Assembly (NCBI GenBank): GCA_015487495.1
Contig: WFPP01000074.1
Location: 1 to 61,626, forward strand
Length of the DNA: 61,626 nt
Direction of reading: 5' to 3'
Source: Thiomicrorhabdus sp.
GTDB taxonomy: Bacteria; Pseudomonadota; Gammaproteobacteria; Thiomicrospirales; Thiomicrospiraceae
Below the pieces are notes generated by a model. The model was given only the letters and a program-made list of their open reading frames with translations. It ran no database searches and was not told where the DNA came from. Shown in pieces: positions 17,659-28,743 of the stretch; positions within the stretch are counted from its first letter, which is position 1, and each line of letters begins with the position of its first letter. A program made the translations under genes and the position numbers.

Positions 17659-19263
17659 TTGAAAACATCAGAACTCATCAATCTACTGTGTTTGCCTCAC
17701 AGCTATCCTCATTCGGTAGAGGTGATTACCACCATCGAAACACACATTTCAGTCGTGTTTCTAACCGGCCCTTATGCTTACAAACTTAAAAAAAATGTTA
17801 ATTTTGGGTTTTTAGACTTCAGCACCCTCGCACAACGTAAGCAATACTGTACTCTGGAGTTACAACTTAACCAGCGTTATTCCCCCCAGCTTTATTTAGA
17901 TGTCGTGGCGATTTACCTGGATGAACATAACCAAATTACCTGGCAGCCCACTCCCAAACATCCTGATCCCATTGACTACCTCGTTAAAATGAATCAGTTT
18001 GACCCTAATGATGTTTTGGGTAAAAAGTTACAAACGGAAACATTAAGTACGCAGCAAGTTGAGGCCTTAGCCAGTTTAATTGCCGATTTTCATCAACAAG
18101 CCGAAAGCATTACGGAGAGTTCCATTTTATCTCAAACAGCATCAAGTCAGGCACTTGGTAGCCCCAAGGTTATTTTACAGCCCATGCTGGATAATTTTCC
18201 GACACTGTATGCCTATTTTAAAGATAAAGACATGGCTTGCTTAAAAAAGCTTGAAACGTGGACTCATCAGCAATTTAACCAACTCTCTCCAGAGATTCAA
18301 TCTCGTTTAGATAAGGGATATGTTCGAGCTTGTCATGGCGATTTGCATATTGATAACATTACTTTAATTCAACTAAAACCAGTGCTATTTGATGGTATTG
18401 AATTTAACGATGCCTTTCGCTGGATTGATGTCATCAGCGATTTGGCTTTTTTATTAATTGATTTGGATTTTCGAAATAAAACAGAGTTAAGCCGACAAAT
18501 TCTGTCACTCTATTTAAGTCAAACAACCGACTATAATGCCTTGAAATTGCTTCCTTTTTATCAAGTATACCGTAGCTTGGTCAGAGCAAAAATCACCGCA
18601 TTAAGAGCACAGCAACTGCCTGAAAAAAATCTTGAAAAAGCACATTTAATGCACACTTCGTTGCAGTACATGCACCTAGCTCTGAGCTACACCAAACCTA
18701 AAACACAGCCACAGCTTATTTTATTGCAAGGAATATCAGGTTCTGGAAAAAGCCACTTTGCTACCCAATTACTTCAACTAACCGATGCATTAATATTGAG
18801 TTCGGATCGAGTGCGAAAACAGCATTATGGTATTTCACCGTTGCACCGAGTATCCGACTCTGAAAAAAAAGCCCTTTACAGTTCCAAAATGAATCAAACG
18901 GTATACAGCACACTGGTGAAGCAAGCTGAACAAATTTTATCCATTGGCTTAAATGTCATTATTGATGCAACCTGTTTACAGTACCAACATCGAGTTCCCT
19001 TTTATAAAATGTGTCTTCAAAACACGGTGCCTGGCAAGGTAATTTATATTGAAACCTCCAAAGCATTGGCAACCTTGGCAATTCATTCCCGACAACAACA
19101 AAATAACAATCCGTCAGATGCCGACCTCTCTGTGATGCTCAATCAGTCCCGGATACTAGAGCCACCCAAAGAGTCTGAAAATGCCTTAATTTTAAATGCC
19201 CAGCAATTACGTCATTTTTTTCCAACACCATTAATTCAAGAATTTTTAAATCGGCCGATATAG
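17659..19263 (+). CDS. Fusion of aminoglycoside-phosphotransferase-like kinase and P-loop kinase
   Basis: 534 residues in two domains. The first (about 1-330) is a COG2187-type APH-like domain with the catalytic motif CHGDLHIDNI near residues 225-234 and DGIEFNDAFRWIDVISD as metal/phosphate motif. The second (about 350-534) is a COG0645-type P-loop domain with Walker A GISGSGKS at 358-365 and SSDRVRKQHYGI further on. Such bifunctional proteins are widespread but their substrate is not known. The TTG start has AAAGGA five bases upstream, and this ribosome site lies just past the end of the diverged family A element. No partner gene is evident. Confidence 0.83.
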   Translation: MKTSELINLLCLPHSYPHSVEVITTIETHISVVFLTGPYAYKLKKNVNFGFLDFSTLAQRKQYCTLELQLNQRYSPQLYLDVVAIYLDEHNQITWQPTPKHPDPIDYLVKMNQFDPNDVLGKKLQTETLSTQQVEALASLIADFHQQAESITESSILSQTASSQALGSPKVILQPMLDNFPTLYAYFKDKDMACLKKLETWTHQQFNQLSPEIQSRLDKGYVRACHGDLHIDNITLIQLKPVLFDGIEFNDAFRWIDVISDLAFLLIDLDFRNKTELSRQILSLYLSQTTDYNALKLLPFYQVYRSLVRAKITALRAQQLPEKNLEKAHLMHTSLQYMHLALSYTKPKTQPQLILLQGISGSGKSHFATQLLQLTDALILSSDRVRKQHYGISPLHRVSDSEKKALYSSKMNQTVYSTLVKQAEQILSIGLNVIIDATCLQYQHRVPFYKMCLQNTVPGKVIYIETSKALATLAIHSRQQQNNNPSDADLSVMLNQSRILEPPKESENALILNAQQLRHFFPTPLIQEFLNRPI

Positions 19264-19332
19264 AAACCAAGGAAGTGCTCATAAAAAAAGCTGTATCCTT
19301 TTCGCCCCTTATTAGCCTAGCGAGTCATTTAA

Positions 19333-19947
19333 ATGAAACACACTCAATTTATTCGACCCATACAACACACACTCCTGTCTGGCGTATATTTGTTCTGTTT
19401 AACTTTCTCCCCCCTACCTCATGCCGCCGAAAAAAAAACCATTAGTGATGTCAGCGTCTTGGGTATTCATTTAATTGAATCGGATCTCAATAGCGTTCGT
19501 AATCATTTATGGAATATCGGAGGTTATTTACAGGCCAAAACCTCAGTTAAACAACACAATTACGATAAATTTTTTCCGTGGTCCACCATGCGAGACAGCT
19601 ACTATATTTTATTTCGCTATAATCATGCAGGAAAAATCACCTCTGTTAAACGCTTATACCGCCCTTATTCCATAGAAAATAATAACCGGAGAAGTGAACT
19701 GCAAACCCAAGAGGTTGCCCGTCCTTTAATCGAACAACTTGGTCAACCCACTTCCATTCAGACCAAAGGCTGGGGAGGTTCATTAAATTATCGCGCCTAT
19801 ACCTGGAAAGACGATAAAGTTACCATTACCATTGATCGAGAGGGGGGGGAAAAATTAGGCAATATTTTTATAAAATACACCGTCAATATTCACAACCCCT
19901 ATGAAGTGGTTCAAAAAGAGAACAAAACCAACCAACAAGGGACTTAA
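19333..19947 (+). CDS. Secreted protein of unknown function
   Basis: 204 residues with an N-terminal signal sequence (hydrophobic LLSGVYLFCLTFSPLPHAAE, cleavage probably after HAA). The mature part contains IHLIESDLNSVRNHLWNIGG, YYILFRYNHAGKITSVKRLY, and near the end GWGGSLNYRAYTWKDDKVTI. It resembles small beta-rich periplasmic proteins that read out a difference between strings of residues, but I do not recognise the family. An eight-G run (19842-19849) encodes Arg-Gly-Gly-type residues. It lies tail to tail with nlpD; rpoS would often follow nlpD here and is absent. Confidence 0.6.
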   Translation: MKHTQFIRPIQHTLLSGVYLFCLTFSPLPHAAEKKTISDVSVLGIHLIESDLNSVRNHLWNIGGYLQAKTSVKQHNYDKFFPWSTMRDSYYILFRYNHAGKITSVKRLYRPYSIENNNRRSELQTQEVARPLIEQLGQPTSIQTKGWGGSLNYRAYTWKDDKVTITIDREGGEKLGNIFIKYTVNIHNPYEVVQKENKTNQQGT

Positions 19948-20005
19948 ACACAACAAAGCGCCAAAATAGCGATTTTTCATTATCCAAGAAAACAAACCAA
20001 GCTTT

Positions 20006-20914
20006 TTAATCAGGGGCTGACAATACCGTTAAAATATCCACCTTATGCCCCTTAAAACGTGCCTCCAAATACAATTTAGGGCGATCCGCATTGCCTGTTG
20101 CACCTAATGTTGCAATCGGTTGACCTGCCTTAACACGCGAGCCTTCTTGCACTAATAAAGCACTGTTATGTGCATACACCGACATATACTCATCATCATG
20201 TTTGAGCACCACCATCTTGCCAAACTCTAAAATTCCCTCTCCAACATATACCACTTGACCAGGTGCAACGGCATAAACTTCTTGTCCTGCAAGGCCATAA
20301 ATTTCAAGCACAGAGCCCCCTGATGAATCTCGAATAAACCGATAAGGCAAAGCCTTGGGTGCAGGCCACAGCCAATTTTGAACCGAAACAGACGAAGTGG
20401 ATTTCGGTACGATAAGAGACGACTGTTGGGACGGTTTAGCATGGGACGCCACCGTCGTATGCTTCGTCATTCGCACCCCTTCTGGAGAAGAGACAACAGG
20501 TTGAACAGGGGGATGAGGTATTTTCAGTGCTTGGCGCTTGTGGATAACATACGGAGGAGACAAATCATTCAAAGTGGCTAACTCACGCATCGATACATTA
20601 CAGGCATGCGCGATTTCACTCAATGAATCGCCACTTTTAACATAATAAATGTCACCACACAAAGGGTCGGGATCGAGTTCGGATAACGAATGGGAAACGC
20701 TTGATTTTGATATTGAATTGGTCGATAAAGGCACTTGCTGCATCTCTTGAAGGTTAGGATTGGGAGCAAGTTTCCGTTCAGGGTATTTGGTCATCGAGCT
20801 GCAACCACCAAGAAGCAATGTCATCAACCCTATATAAACAGGATAAGTTCCTGTTGTCATTCGTTCTGTTTTTGTAGGGGGGGGAAATTTTTTAGCCTCT
20901 CTTTTTAAACGCAT
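20006..20914 (-). CDS. nlpD: NlpD-like LysM/M23 lipoprotein
   Basis: Outer-membrane lipoprotein that activates an amidase for septal peptidoglycan splitting. 302 residues from the ATG at 20914 (AAGGAG eleven bases upstream; a later ATG at the MTTGTYP segment is possible). A lipobox LLLGGCSS follows a membrane stretch. Then a LysM domain (YYVKSGDSLSEIAHACNVSM) and a C-terminal M23 fold (GKMVVLKHDDEYMSVYAHNS, VKAGQPIATLGATGNADRPKL). As in E. coli NlpD the metal-binding His/Asp set is incomplete, so it should be an activator rather than an enzyme. An eight-G run on the plus strand (20877-20884) encodes Pro-Pro-Pro near the N-terminus. The pcm-surE neighbourhood matches the classical locus. Confidence 0.88.
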   Translation of the reverse strand: MRLKREAKKFPPPTKTERMTTGTYPVYIGLMTLLLGGCSSMTKYPERKLAPNPNLQEMQQVPLSTNSISKSSVSHSLSELDPDPLCGDIYYVKSGDSLSEIAHACNVSMRELATLNDLSPPYVIHKRQALKIPHPPVQPVVSSPEGVRMTKHTTVASHAKPSQQSSLIVPKSTSSVSVQNWLWPAPKALPYRFIRDSSGGSVLEIYGLAGQEVYAVAPGQVVYVGEGILEFGKMVVLKHDDEYMSVYAHNSALLVQEGSRVKAGQPIATLGATGNADRPKLYLEARFKGHKVDILTVLSAPD

Positions 20915-21061
20915 ACTCAATAACACTCCTTATTCAACTCAATAAAAACCCAAAAAAGTCGGCTTAAATCATTTTAAGTCACTTTTTTTAACGATACAAA
21001 CACATCCACAATTTCAACAAACAAGATAAATTGCGCTTGTTCAAGAGAGGGGGTTCTGGAG

Positions 21062-21130
21062 TAATATTTAAAATAATCGATTTTTTAACAAGTTGCACTG
21101 GATTTGTGTTTCTATATAAGGATTTGGAAC
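21062..21130. repeat. Partial family D element
   Basis: The stretch TAAAATAATCGATTTTTTAA through TTTCTATATAAGGATTTGGA aligns with the right halves of the elements ending at 9893 and 31749. A matching left end was not found in 20927-21060, so this looks like a half element. It ends about at the yqaA stop. Confidence 0.55.
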
Positions 21131-21715
21131 TCAAGAGAAATAGACTTTAAACGCAATATATCCTGTAATAAGTGCCACAAATACCCATCCTAACCAGTCC
21201 ACCCACTTACGAATCGTAGCTTCCATTTTTTGCCCCCCCCATTTCATAATGCCCGCAACCAGAAAAAAGCGTGCACCACGCCCAATAAACGAAGCAATAA
21301 TAAACGGCAACAGCGCCATACTGCTTGCGCCTGCTGTAATGGTAAACAATTTGTAGGGAACCGGACTGAATCCTGCCATAAAAATAATCCAAACACCGTA
21401 TTCAGCAAAAAATGCCTCTACCCGTTGCATTTTATCACCATAACCAATCGACTCAATGACTGGCAACAATAAGTCCATTGCCCAATAACCAATAACATAC
21501 CCCAACACCCCTCCCAGTACTGAAAATAATGTTGTCAGCCAAGCAAAATAAAACGCTTTTTGGGGTGTGGCGAGACTCATTGGCATCAACATCACATCAG
21601 GCGGAATGGGGAAAAAAGAAGATTCGGCAAAGCTCATGGCACTTAAATATTTAGGTGCATGAGGGTGTTTTGACCAACGCATGGTTTTTTCATAAAGGGC
21701 ACTAAATAATTTCAA
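21131..21715 (-). CDS. yqaA: YqaA family (SNARE/VTT-domain) membrane protein
   Basis: 194-residue inner-membrane protein of the DedA/VTT superfamily. Typical are SFAESSFFPIPPDVMLMPMS in the first helix pair, a glycine-rich YVIGYWAMD, MAGFSPVPYKLFTITAG and a basic end of the last loop (GRGARFFLVAGIMKWGG). Related proteins take part in lipid-carrier or membrane homeostasis, but the role of YqaA is not defined. The TTG start overlaps the pcm stop in TTGA, which indicates translational coupling. The surE-pcm-yqaA-nlpD order is seen in other proteobacteria. An eight-C run (21233-21240) encodes Trp-Gly-Gly. Confidence 0.85.
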   Translation of the reverse strand: MKLFSALYEKTMRWSKHPHAPKYLSAMSFAESSFFPIPPDVMLMPMSLATPQKAFYFAWLTTLFSVLGGVLGYVIGYWAMDLLLPVIESIGYGDKMQRVEAFFAEYGVWIIFMAGFSPVPYKLFTITAGASSMALLPFIIASFIGRGARFFLVAGIMKWGGQKMEATIRKWVDWLGWVFVALITGYIAFKVYFS

Positions 21716-22386
21716 CGTTCAATTCCTTGTTTCATTGGGACAAACATCACTTCGCCCAAACACGATTCTGTTATACCCGACTCCGTTTTAATAAATCCAT
21801 AAAGGCGCTGTTTTTCGCCTCCCACAGGCATCACCAGTCGTCCCCCTATTTTTAGTTGCTGAAACAACTCTGGGGGAACACTTTCTGGAGAAGCCGCAGA
21901 AATAATAGCATCAAACAAAGGGGGGGCACTCTGCAATAAACGTGAGGAATGCGCCTTATATGGCCACCCCCAATGCCCATCACTGATTTCAAATACCACA
22001 TTATTTAAACACAATTTGCCTACCACCTCTTTAGCACGCTGTGCTAAAGGGGCGATGCGCTCAACCGAAAATACCTCATCTGCCAGTAACGCTAAAATAG
22101 CTGTTTGATAACCAGAACCTGTTCCAATTTCCAATACTTTTTTAATTGGCCTAGACTCCGATTCAGAAAAAAGCCATTGTGTCATTTTGGCCACAACCCA
22201 AGGTTGGGAAATAGTTTGCCCATACCCAATGGGCAAAGCGGTATCTTCATAAGAACGGCTGGACAAGGCTTCATCTAAAAAAAGATGTCTTGGAACAACG
22301 CGCATGACACTTAACACGCGTTCATCCGTAATACCAAGCGCTTGTAAGCGCTCAATTAACCGATTACGAGTACGTTGAGAAGTCAT
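21712..22386 (-). CDS. pcm: Protein-L-isoaspartate O-methyltransferase
   Basis: Uses S-adenosylmethionine to repair isoaspartyl residues in aged proteins. The 224 residues start with MTSQRTRNRLIERLQALGIT and carry VPRHLFLDEAL, the SAM-binding VLEIGTGSGYQTAILALLAD, and GGRLVMPVG. The start at 22386 has AAGGGG five bases upstream; an upstream ATG at 22461, 18 bases after surE, would add 25 residues and cannot be excluded. Coupled to surE upstream and yqaA downstream. A seven-G run (plus strand 21920-21926) encodes Ala-Pro-Pro. Confidence 0.94.
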   Translation of the reverse strand: MTSQRTRNRLIERLQALGITDERVLSVMRVVPRHLFLDEALSSRSYEDTALPIGYGQTISQPWVVAKMTQWLFSESESRPIKKVLEIGTGSGYQTAILALLADEVFSVERIAPLAQRAKEVVGKLCLNNVVFEISDGHWGWPYKAHSSRLLQSAPPLFDAIISAASPESVPPELFQQLKIGGRLVMPVGGEKQRLYGFIKTESGITESCLGEVMFVPMKQGIER

Positions 22387-22479
22387 TCCTACCCCTTGAT
22401 GCCGTTCAAAAGCGGCATTAGGATAAGTGATTTTGCTGGGTATTGTATACTGAATGTTCATAATGATGCTGTCTTTTTA

Positions 22480-23259
22480 TCATAACAAACTGTGATGATT
22501 TGCCCACTGAGTTAATTCGGCCATCATTTCATAGTGTGTTAAATCAATTTTAAGCGGAGTAACGGAGGCATAACCTTGCTCAATAGCATTAAAATCCGTG
22601 CCTTCACCAGCATCAGCGGCACGACCAGCTGGACCAATCCAATAAATAGGCAAGCCCCTTGGATCGGTCTGCTTTACCACCGCTTCAGACATATGACGTC
22701 GCCCTAAACGCGTGATTTTAATGCCTTTTAACAACTTCAAAGGAACATCAGGCACATTAATATTAATAATGGTATCGCTTTGCAATGCCATATTTGGCAA
22801 GTCTTTTAATAGCGTAATCACCACTTGGGCTGCTGTTTCAAAGTGTTGGTCCCCACACAGTGAAATGGCAATAGAAGGCTTGCCTAAAAAACGCCCTTCC
22901 GTTGCGGCTGCCACCGTACCAGAATACAAGACATCGTCCCCCATATTGGCACCTGCATTAATCCCCGATAAAACAAGATCAGGTTGCTCATCCAGTGCAC
23001 CGTTTACCCCCAAATGCACACAATCGGTTGGCGTGCCATTAACACTGTAAACCTCGCATTTGCTGTGTTCGCTAAAATGAGGATGATAATGCAATCTCAA
23101 CGGCTCTAACAGGGTTAATGAATTACTGGCCGCACTGCGATTACGCTCTGGTGCCATAATCACCAGTTTTTGAAATGACATATTGGTTTGAAGCTGGGTA
23201 AACAAGGTTTGAATCCCTGGTGCAAAATAGCCATCGTCATTAGAGAGAAGAATTTTCAT
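22480..23259 (-). CDS. surE: 5'/3'-nucleotidase SurE
   Basis: Metal-dependent survival protein that dephosphorylates nucleoside monophosphates. The 259 residues show ILLSNDDGYFAPGIQTL with the metal-binding Asp-Asp, the NRSAASNSLTL segment, VNGTPTDCVHLG and SGINAGANMGDDVLYSGTVAA. First gene of a leftward surE-pcm-yqaA group with nlpD after it. In the classical gammaproteobacterial locus truD and ispF precede surE; here a divergent smr gene lies upstream instead. Confidence 0.96.
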   Translation of the reverse strand: MKILLSNDDGYFAPGIQTLFTQLQTNMSFQKLVIMAPERNRSAASNSLTLLEPLRLHYHPHFSEHSKCEVYSVNGTPTDCVHLGVNGALDEQPDLVLSGINAGANMGDDVLYSGTVAAATEGRFLGKPSIAISLCGDQHFETAAQVVITLLKDLPNMALQSDTIININVPDVPLKLLKGIKITRLGRRHMSEAVVKQTDPRGLPIYWIGPAGRAADAGEGTDFNAIEQGYASVTPLKIDLTHYEMMAELTQWANHHSLL

Positions 23260-23317
23260 CGTGTTAGAATACCACTGTCGTATTTCAAAAAATTAAAAAA
23301 AGAATTATATCGCTCCC

Positions 23318-23872
23318 ATGATTACAGAAGAAGAAAAATCCCTGTTTCTCTCGCAGGTAAAAGATGCTCAACCTCTTCAACAACCCAATAAAACGGTGCT
23401 CGACCGTCAGAAGCTACAAAAAAAGCAAGCTCAAAAAACCATTCGAGAGGTAAAAAAAAGACAACAGCTTCAAACCAGCCACATAACACTTGAACCCGAT
23501 TCTACAGCATCGGTTTCAGTGGTAACTTCCCATGAAAAAATACACTTTCAACAAAAAGGCATTCCATTACAAACCCTCACCCAACTCAAAAAAGGAACCT
23601 TTATCAATCAGGCACAACTGGACTTACATGGCTATACCAGCGACGAGGCCAAACAAAAACTGATCTCTTTTGTTTCAACCGCGTATCAAAAAAATCAAAG
23701 GTATATCCGAGTCATACATGGAAAAGGTCATCATTCAGAAGCGCATTTTCCCGTGATTAAAAATCTTGTAAACCAAGTTTTAAGAGGCTTGCCCTTCATA
23801 CTGGCCTTTTGCAGTGCTCCTGAACGAGAAGGGGGAGCAGGAGCGGTAAACATTTTATTAAAAAAACAGTAA
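23318..23872 (+). CDS. Smr-domain protein
   Basis: 184 residues. The first ninety are charged and mostly helical (a DUF1869-like linker with KKQAQKTIREVKKRQQLQ). The C-terminal half is a Smr domain: LDLHGYTSDEAKQKLISFV, YIRVIHGKGHH and a C-terminal FCSAPEREGGAGAVNILLK. Smr domains are nicking endonucleases, and stand-alone gammaproteobacterial members (YdaL/SmrA, SmrB) act on DNA or on collided ribosomes. The LDLHGYT and IHGKGHH motifs are intact. Divergent from surE with a 58-bp gap. Confidence 0.85.
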   Translation: MITEEEKSLFLSQVKDAQPLQQPNKTVLDRQKLQKKQAQKTIREVKKRQQLQTSHITLEPDSTASVSVVTSHEKIHFQQKGIPLQTLTQLKKGTFINQAQLDLHGYTSDEAKQKLISFVSTAYQKNQRYIRVIHGKGHHSEAHFPVIKNLVNQVLRGLPFILAFCSAPEREGGAGAVNILLKKQ

Positions 23873-23882
23873 CAAAATCCGA

Positions 23883-23904
23883 TTTAAGGAAGCTCTGATT
23901 AAGT
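23883..23904. repeat. Single end of family A
   Basis: TTTAAGGAAGCTCTGATTAAG right after the smr stop and before the convergent ftsB stop. No partner end close by. Confidence 0.55.
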
Positions 23905-23933
23905 CTCTTCAGGTTTAAGTTTAAAGCCCTGAT

Positions 23934-24263
23934 TTACTCTTCTGGTTGCGCTAAATCGATAGAGATTTGTGGGGTATTTTCATCAACGGCCTGCAATTCA
24001 ATCACTTTAATAAACACCTCATCCTGTTTAACCATTCCCAGAGTTTGCCTGGCAATGGTTTCAATAGAAGCATTATTATTTTGTAAATCTTTCACTTGCT
24101 GCGCCAACTTGGCATTCAGTAAACGCTGCTCTTCTAACGAGCCTTCTAGCTGCCTTAACTGCTCCTGCAACGAAAAAAGCTCGCCCAGCCCCCCATTCGA
24201 GGACAATAAGCGAGCTTGTAAAACCAAAATGAGAACCAACAGTGCCAAATAAATTGTTTTCAC
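23934..24263 (-). CDS. ftsB: Cell division protein FtsB
   Basis: Septum protein that forms a complex with FtsL and FtsQ. The 109 residues comprise one N-terminal membrane helix (YLALLVLILVLQARLLSS), the FGxxG-type GGLGELFSLQ, a leucine-rich coiled coil at about 35-75 and the conserved ARQTLGMVKQDEVFIKV. The start is GTG. It follows eno by about 75 bp, as in most gammaproteobacteria. ispD, which normally follows ftsB, is absent and the convergent smr gene begins instead. Confidence 0.9.
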   Translation of the reverse strand: MKTIYLALLVLILVLQARLLSSNGGLGELFSLQEQLRQLEGSLEEQRLLNAKLAQQVKDLQNNNASIETIARQTLGMVKQDEVFIKVIELQAVDENTPQISIDLAQPEE

Positions 24264-24337
24264 ACAACAGCCCTAATGAGGTTTATTATTTTGGAAGCAA
24301 CAACGCCTCCTCTCTTGTTTAGAAGAAGGTTGAGTTG

Positions 24338-25627
<1,290 letters not shown>

Positions 25628-25641
25628 TTATTTCCTATATG

Positions 25642-25753
25642 TTTAAGACCGTTGCACGAAAAAAGACACAAATAAAAAGACTAAAATACACCTTATTCCT
25701 TTGTGCGTCGAACTCTTCAATTCCTGTCCCTCTTGTTCAGAGGTCTCTATTTT
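25642..25753. repeat. Repeat element family B, about 112 bp
   Basis: Left end TTAAGACCGTTGCACGAAAA followed by the family A-rich stretch (ACACAAATAAAAAG), right end CTCTTGTTCAGAGGTCTC. The two ends are inverted with a few differences. It occupies most of the 249-bp eno-kdsA gap. A family A end lies at 25858-25880 next to the kdsA stop. Confidence 0.6.
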
Positions 25754-25857
25754 TAAATACTTTTTTTTTTAAACTAAGAGTATTCTACTCTTTAATTATG
25801 ACATTTGGATGACAAAATCCACCTCTCAGAACACTTGAAAGCGTACGGTGTGCTCTC

Positions 25858-25880
25858 CTTAAGGAAGCTTTGATTAAATT
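25858..25880. repeat. Single end of family A at the kdsA stop
   Basis: CTTAAGGAAGCTTTGATTAAAT overlaps the last codon and stop of kdsA (25874). On the minus strand the stop TAA is followed at once by TTTAATCAAAGCTTCC. Confidence 0.5.
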
Positions 25881-26710
25881 AAATCACTTTCAATAAAGCC
25901 GTGACTTTTTACCAAATCATCCAGCGCTTTCATTGTTTCCAATAAAGGCTTCAGCTGCCCTAAAGGCCACATATTTGGCCCATCACTGAGCGCCGATTCA
26001 GGTTCGGGATGTGTCTCCATAAAAACACCAGAGACCCCAGCAGCAATCGCCGCACGAGCCAATACGGGAACCATCTCTCGTTGTCCACCCGATGTTGTGC
26101 CCTGGCCTCCTGGTTGTTGCACCGAATGCGTGGCATCAAACACCACAGGACACCCTGTACTTCGCATGGAAGCCAGCCCACGCATATCCGAGACCAGTGT
26201 ATTGTAACCAAATGAGGTGCCACGATCACACACCATAATAGTTTCATTACCGACTTCTCGGGCTTTAGCCACCACTTGTTCCATATCCCAGGGAGCTTGA
26301 AACTGGCCTTTTTTAATATTCACCGGAATACCTTGACGACAAACATTTTGAATAAAATTGGTTTGACGAACTAAGAAAGCTGGCGTTTGCATCACATCAA
26401 CTACCGACGCAACTTCATCCAAAGGGGAATCTTCATGCACATCGGTTAAAACAGAAACGCCTATTTCATCTTTCACTTTTTGTAGAATTCGTAACCCTTC
26501 TTCAACGCCCAACCCTCGGAAGCTGGCCGTTGAAGAACGGTTGGCTTTATCATAAGACGATTTATAAATAAAGGAAATACCCACTTCAGATGTCAACTCT
26601 TTAAGTTTCCCCGCAGTATCCAATGCCATTTGCTCCGACTCAATGACACACGGACCTGCAATCAAAAACAACGGTTGATCAATACCAACCTCAAAACCAC
26701 ATAATTTCAT
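25874..26710 (-). CDS. kdsA: 3-deoxy-D-manno-octulosonate 8-phosphate synthase
   Basis: Condenses PEP with arabinose 5-phosphate to Kdo-8-P, for the lipid A core. The 278 residues show [79 protein letters not shown] and [18 protein letters not shown]. This is the metal-independent or metal-dependent class I cannot decide by eye. Order pyrG-kdsA-eno as in gammaproteobacteria. Confidence 0.97.
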   Translation of the reverse strand: MKLCGFEVGIDQPLFLIAGPCVIESEQMALDTAGKLKELTSEVGISFIYKSSYDKANRSSTASFRGLGVEEGLRILQKVKDEIGVSVLTDVHEDSPLDEVASVVDVMQTPAFLVRQTNFIQNVCRQGIPVNIKKGQFQAPWDMEQVVAKAREVGNETIMVCDRGTSFGYNTLVSDMRGLASMRSTGCPVVFDATHSVQQPGGQGTTSGGQREMVPVLARAAIAAGVSGVFMETHPEPESALSDGPNMWPLGQLKPLLETMKALDDLVKSHGFIESDLI

Positions 26711-26808
26711 GACTGTTTTATTCCTTTATTTTTTATAAGAGCTTTAATACAACAACTGGCGCGAAAAAAACAAACTCACCGTTCGCTTTTTACGGTTTTA
26801 ACCCAAAA

Positions 26809-28516
<1,708 letters not shown>

Positions 28517-28743
28517 TTAGTACACTTTAATAAACGTTTAGAGTTTGAAGGTTTTGAACAATCAGAATGGAAGGGAATTATAGCCGAAAAGCTTTTTTTC
28601 AGCAATGTAATTTATTGGGTTATTCCAATACAAGCCCTTTGCATCAAGAGTCTGCCTGAACATAAAAAACAGACTGCGAAAACACTATTTTAATCATTTT
28701 TTCAGTCCACTTTCTCAGTTTATTTTCATTAATCAGAAACGCC

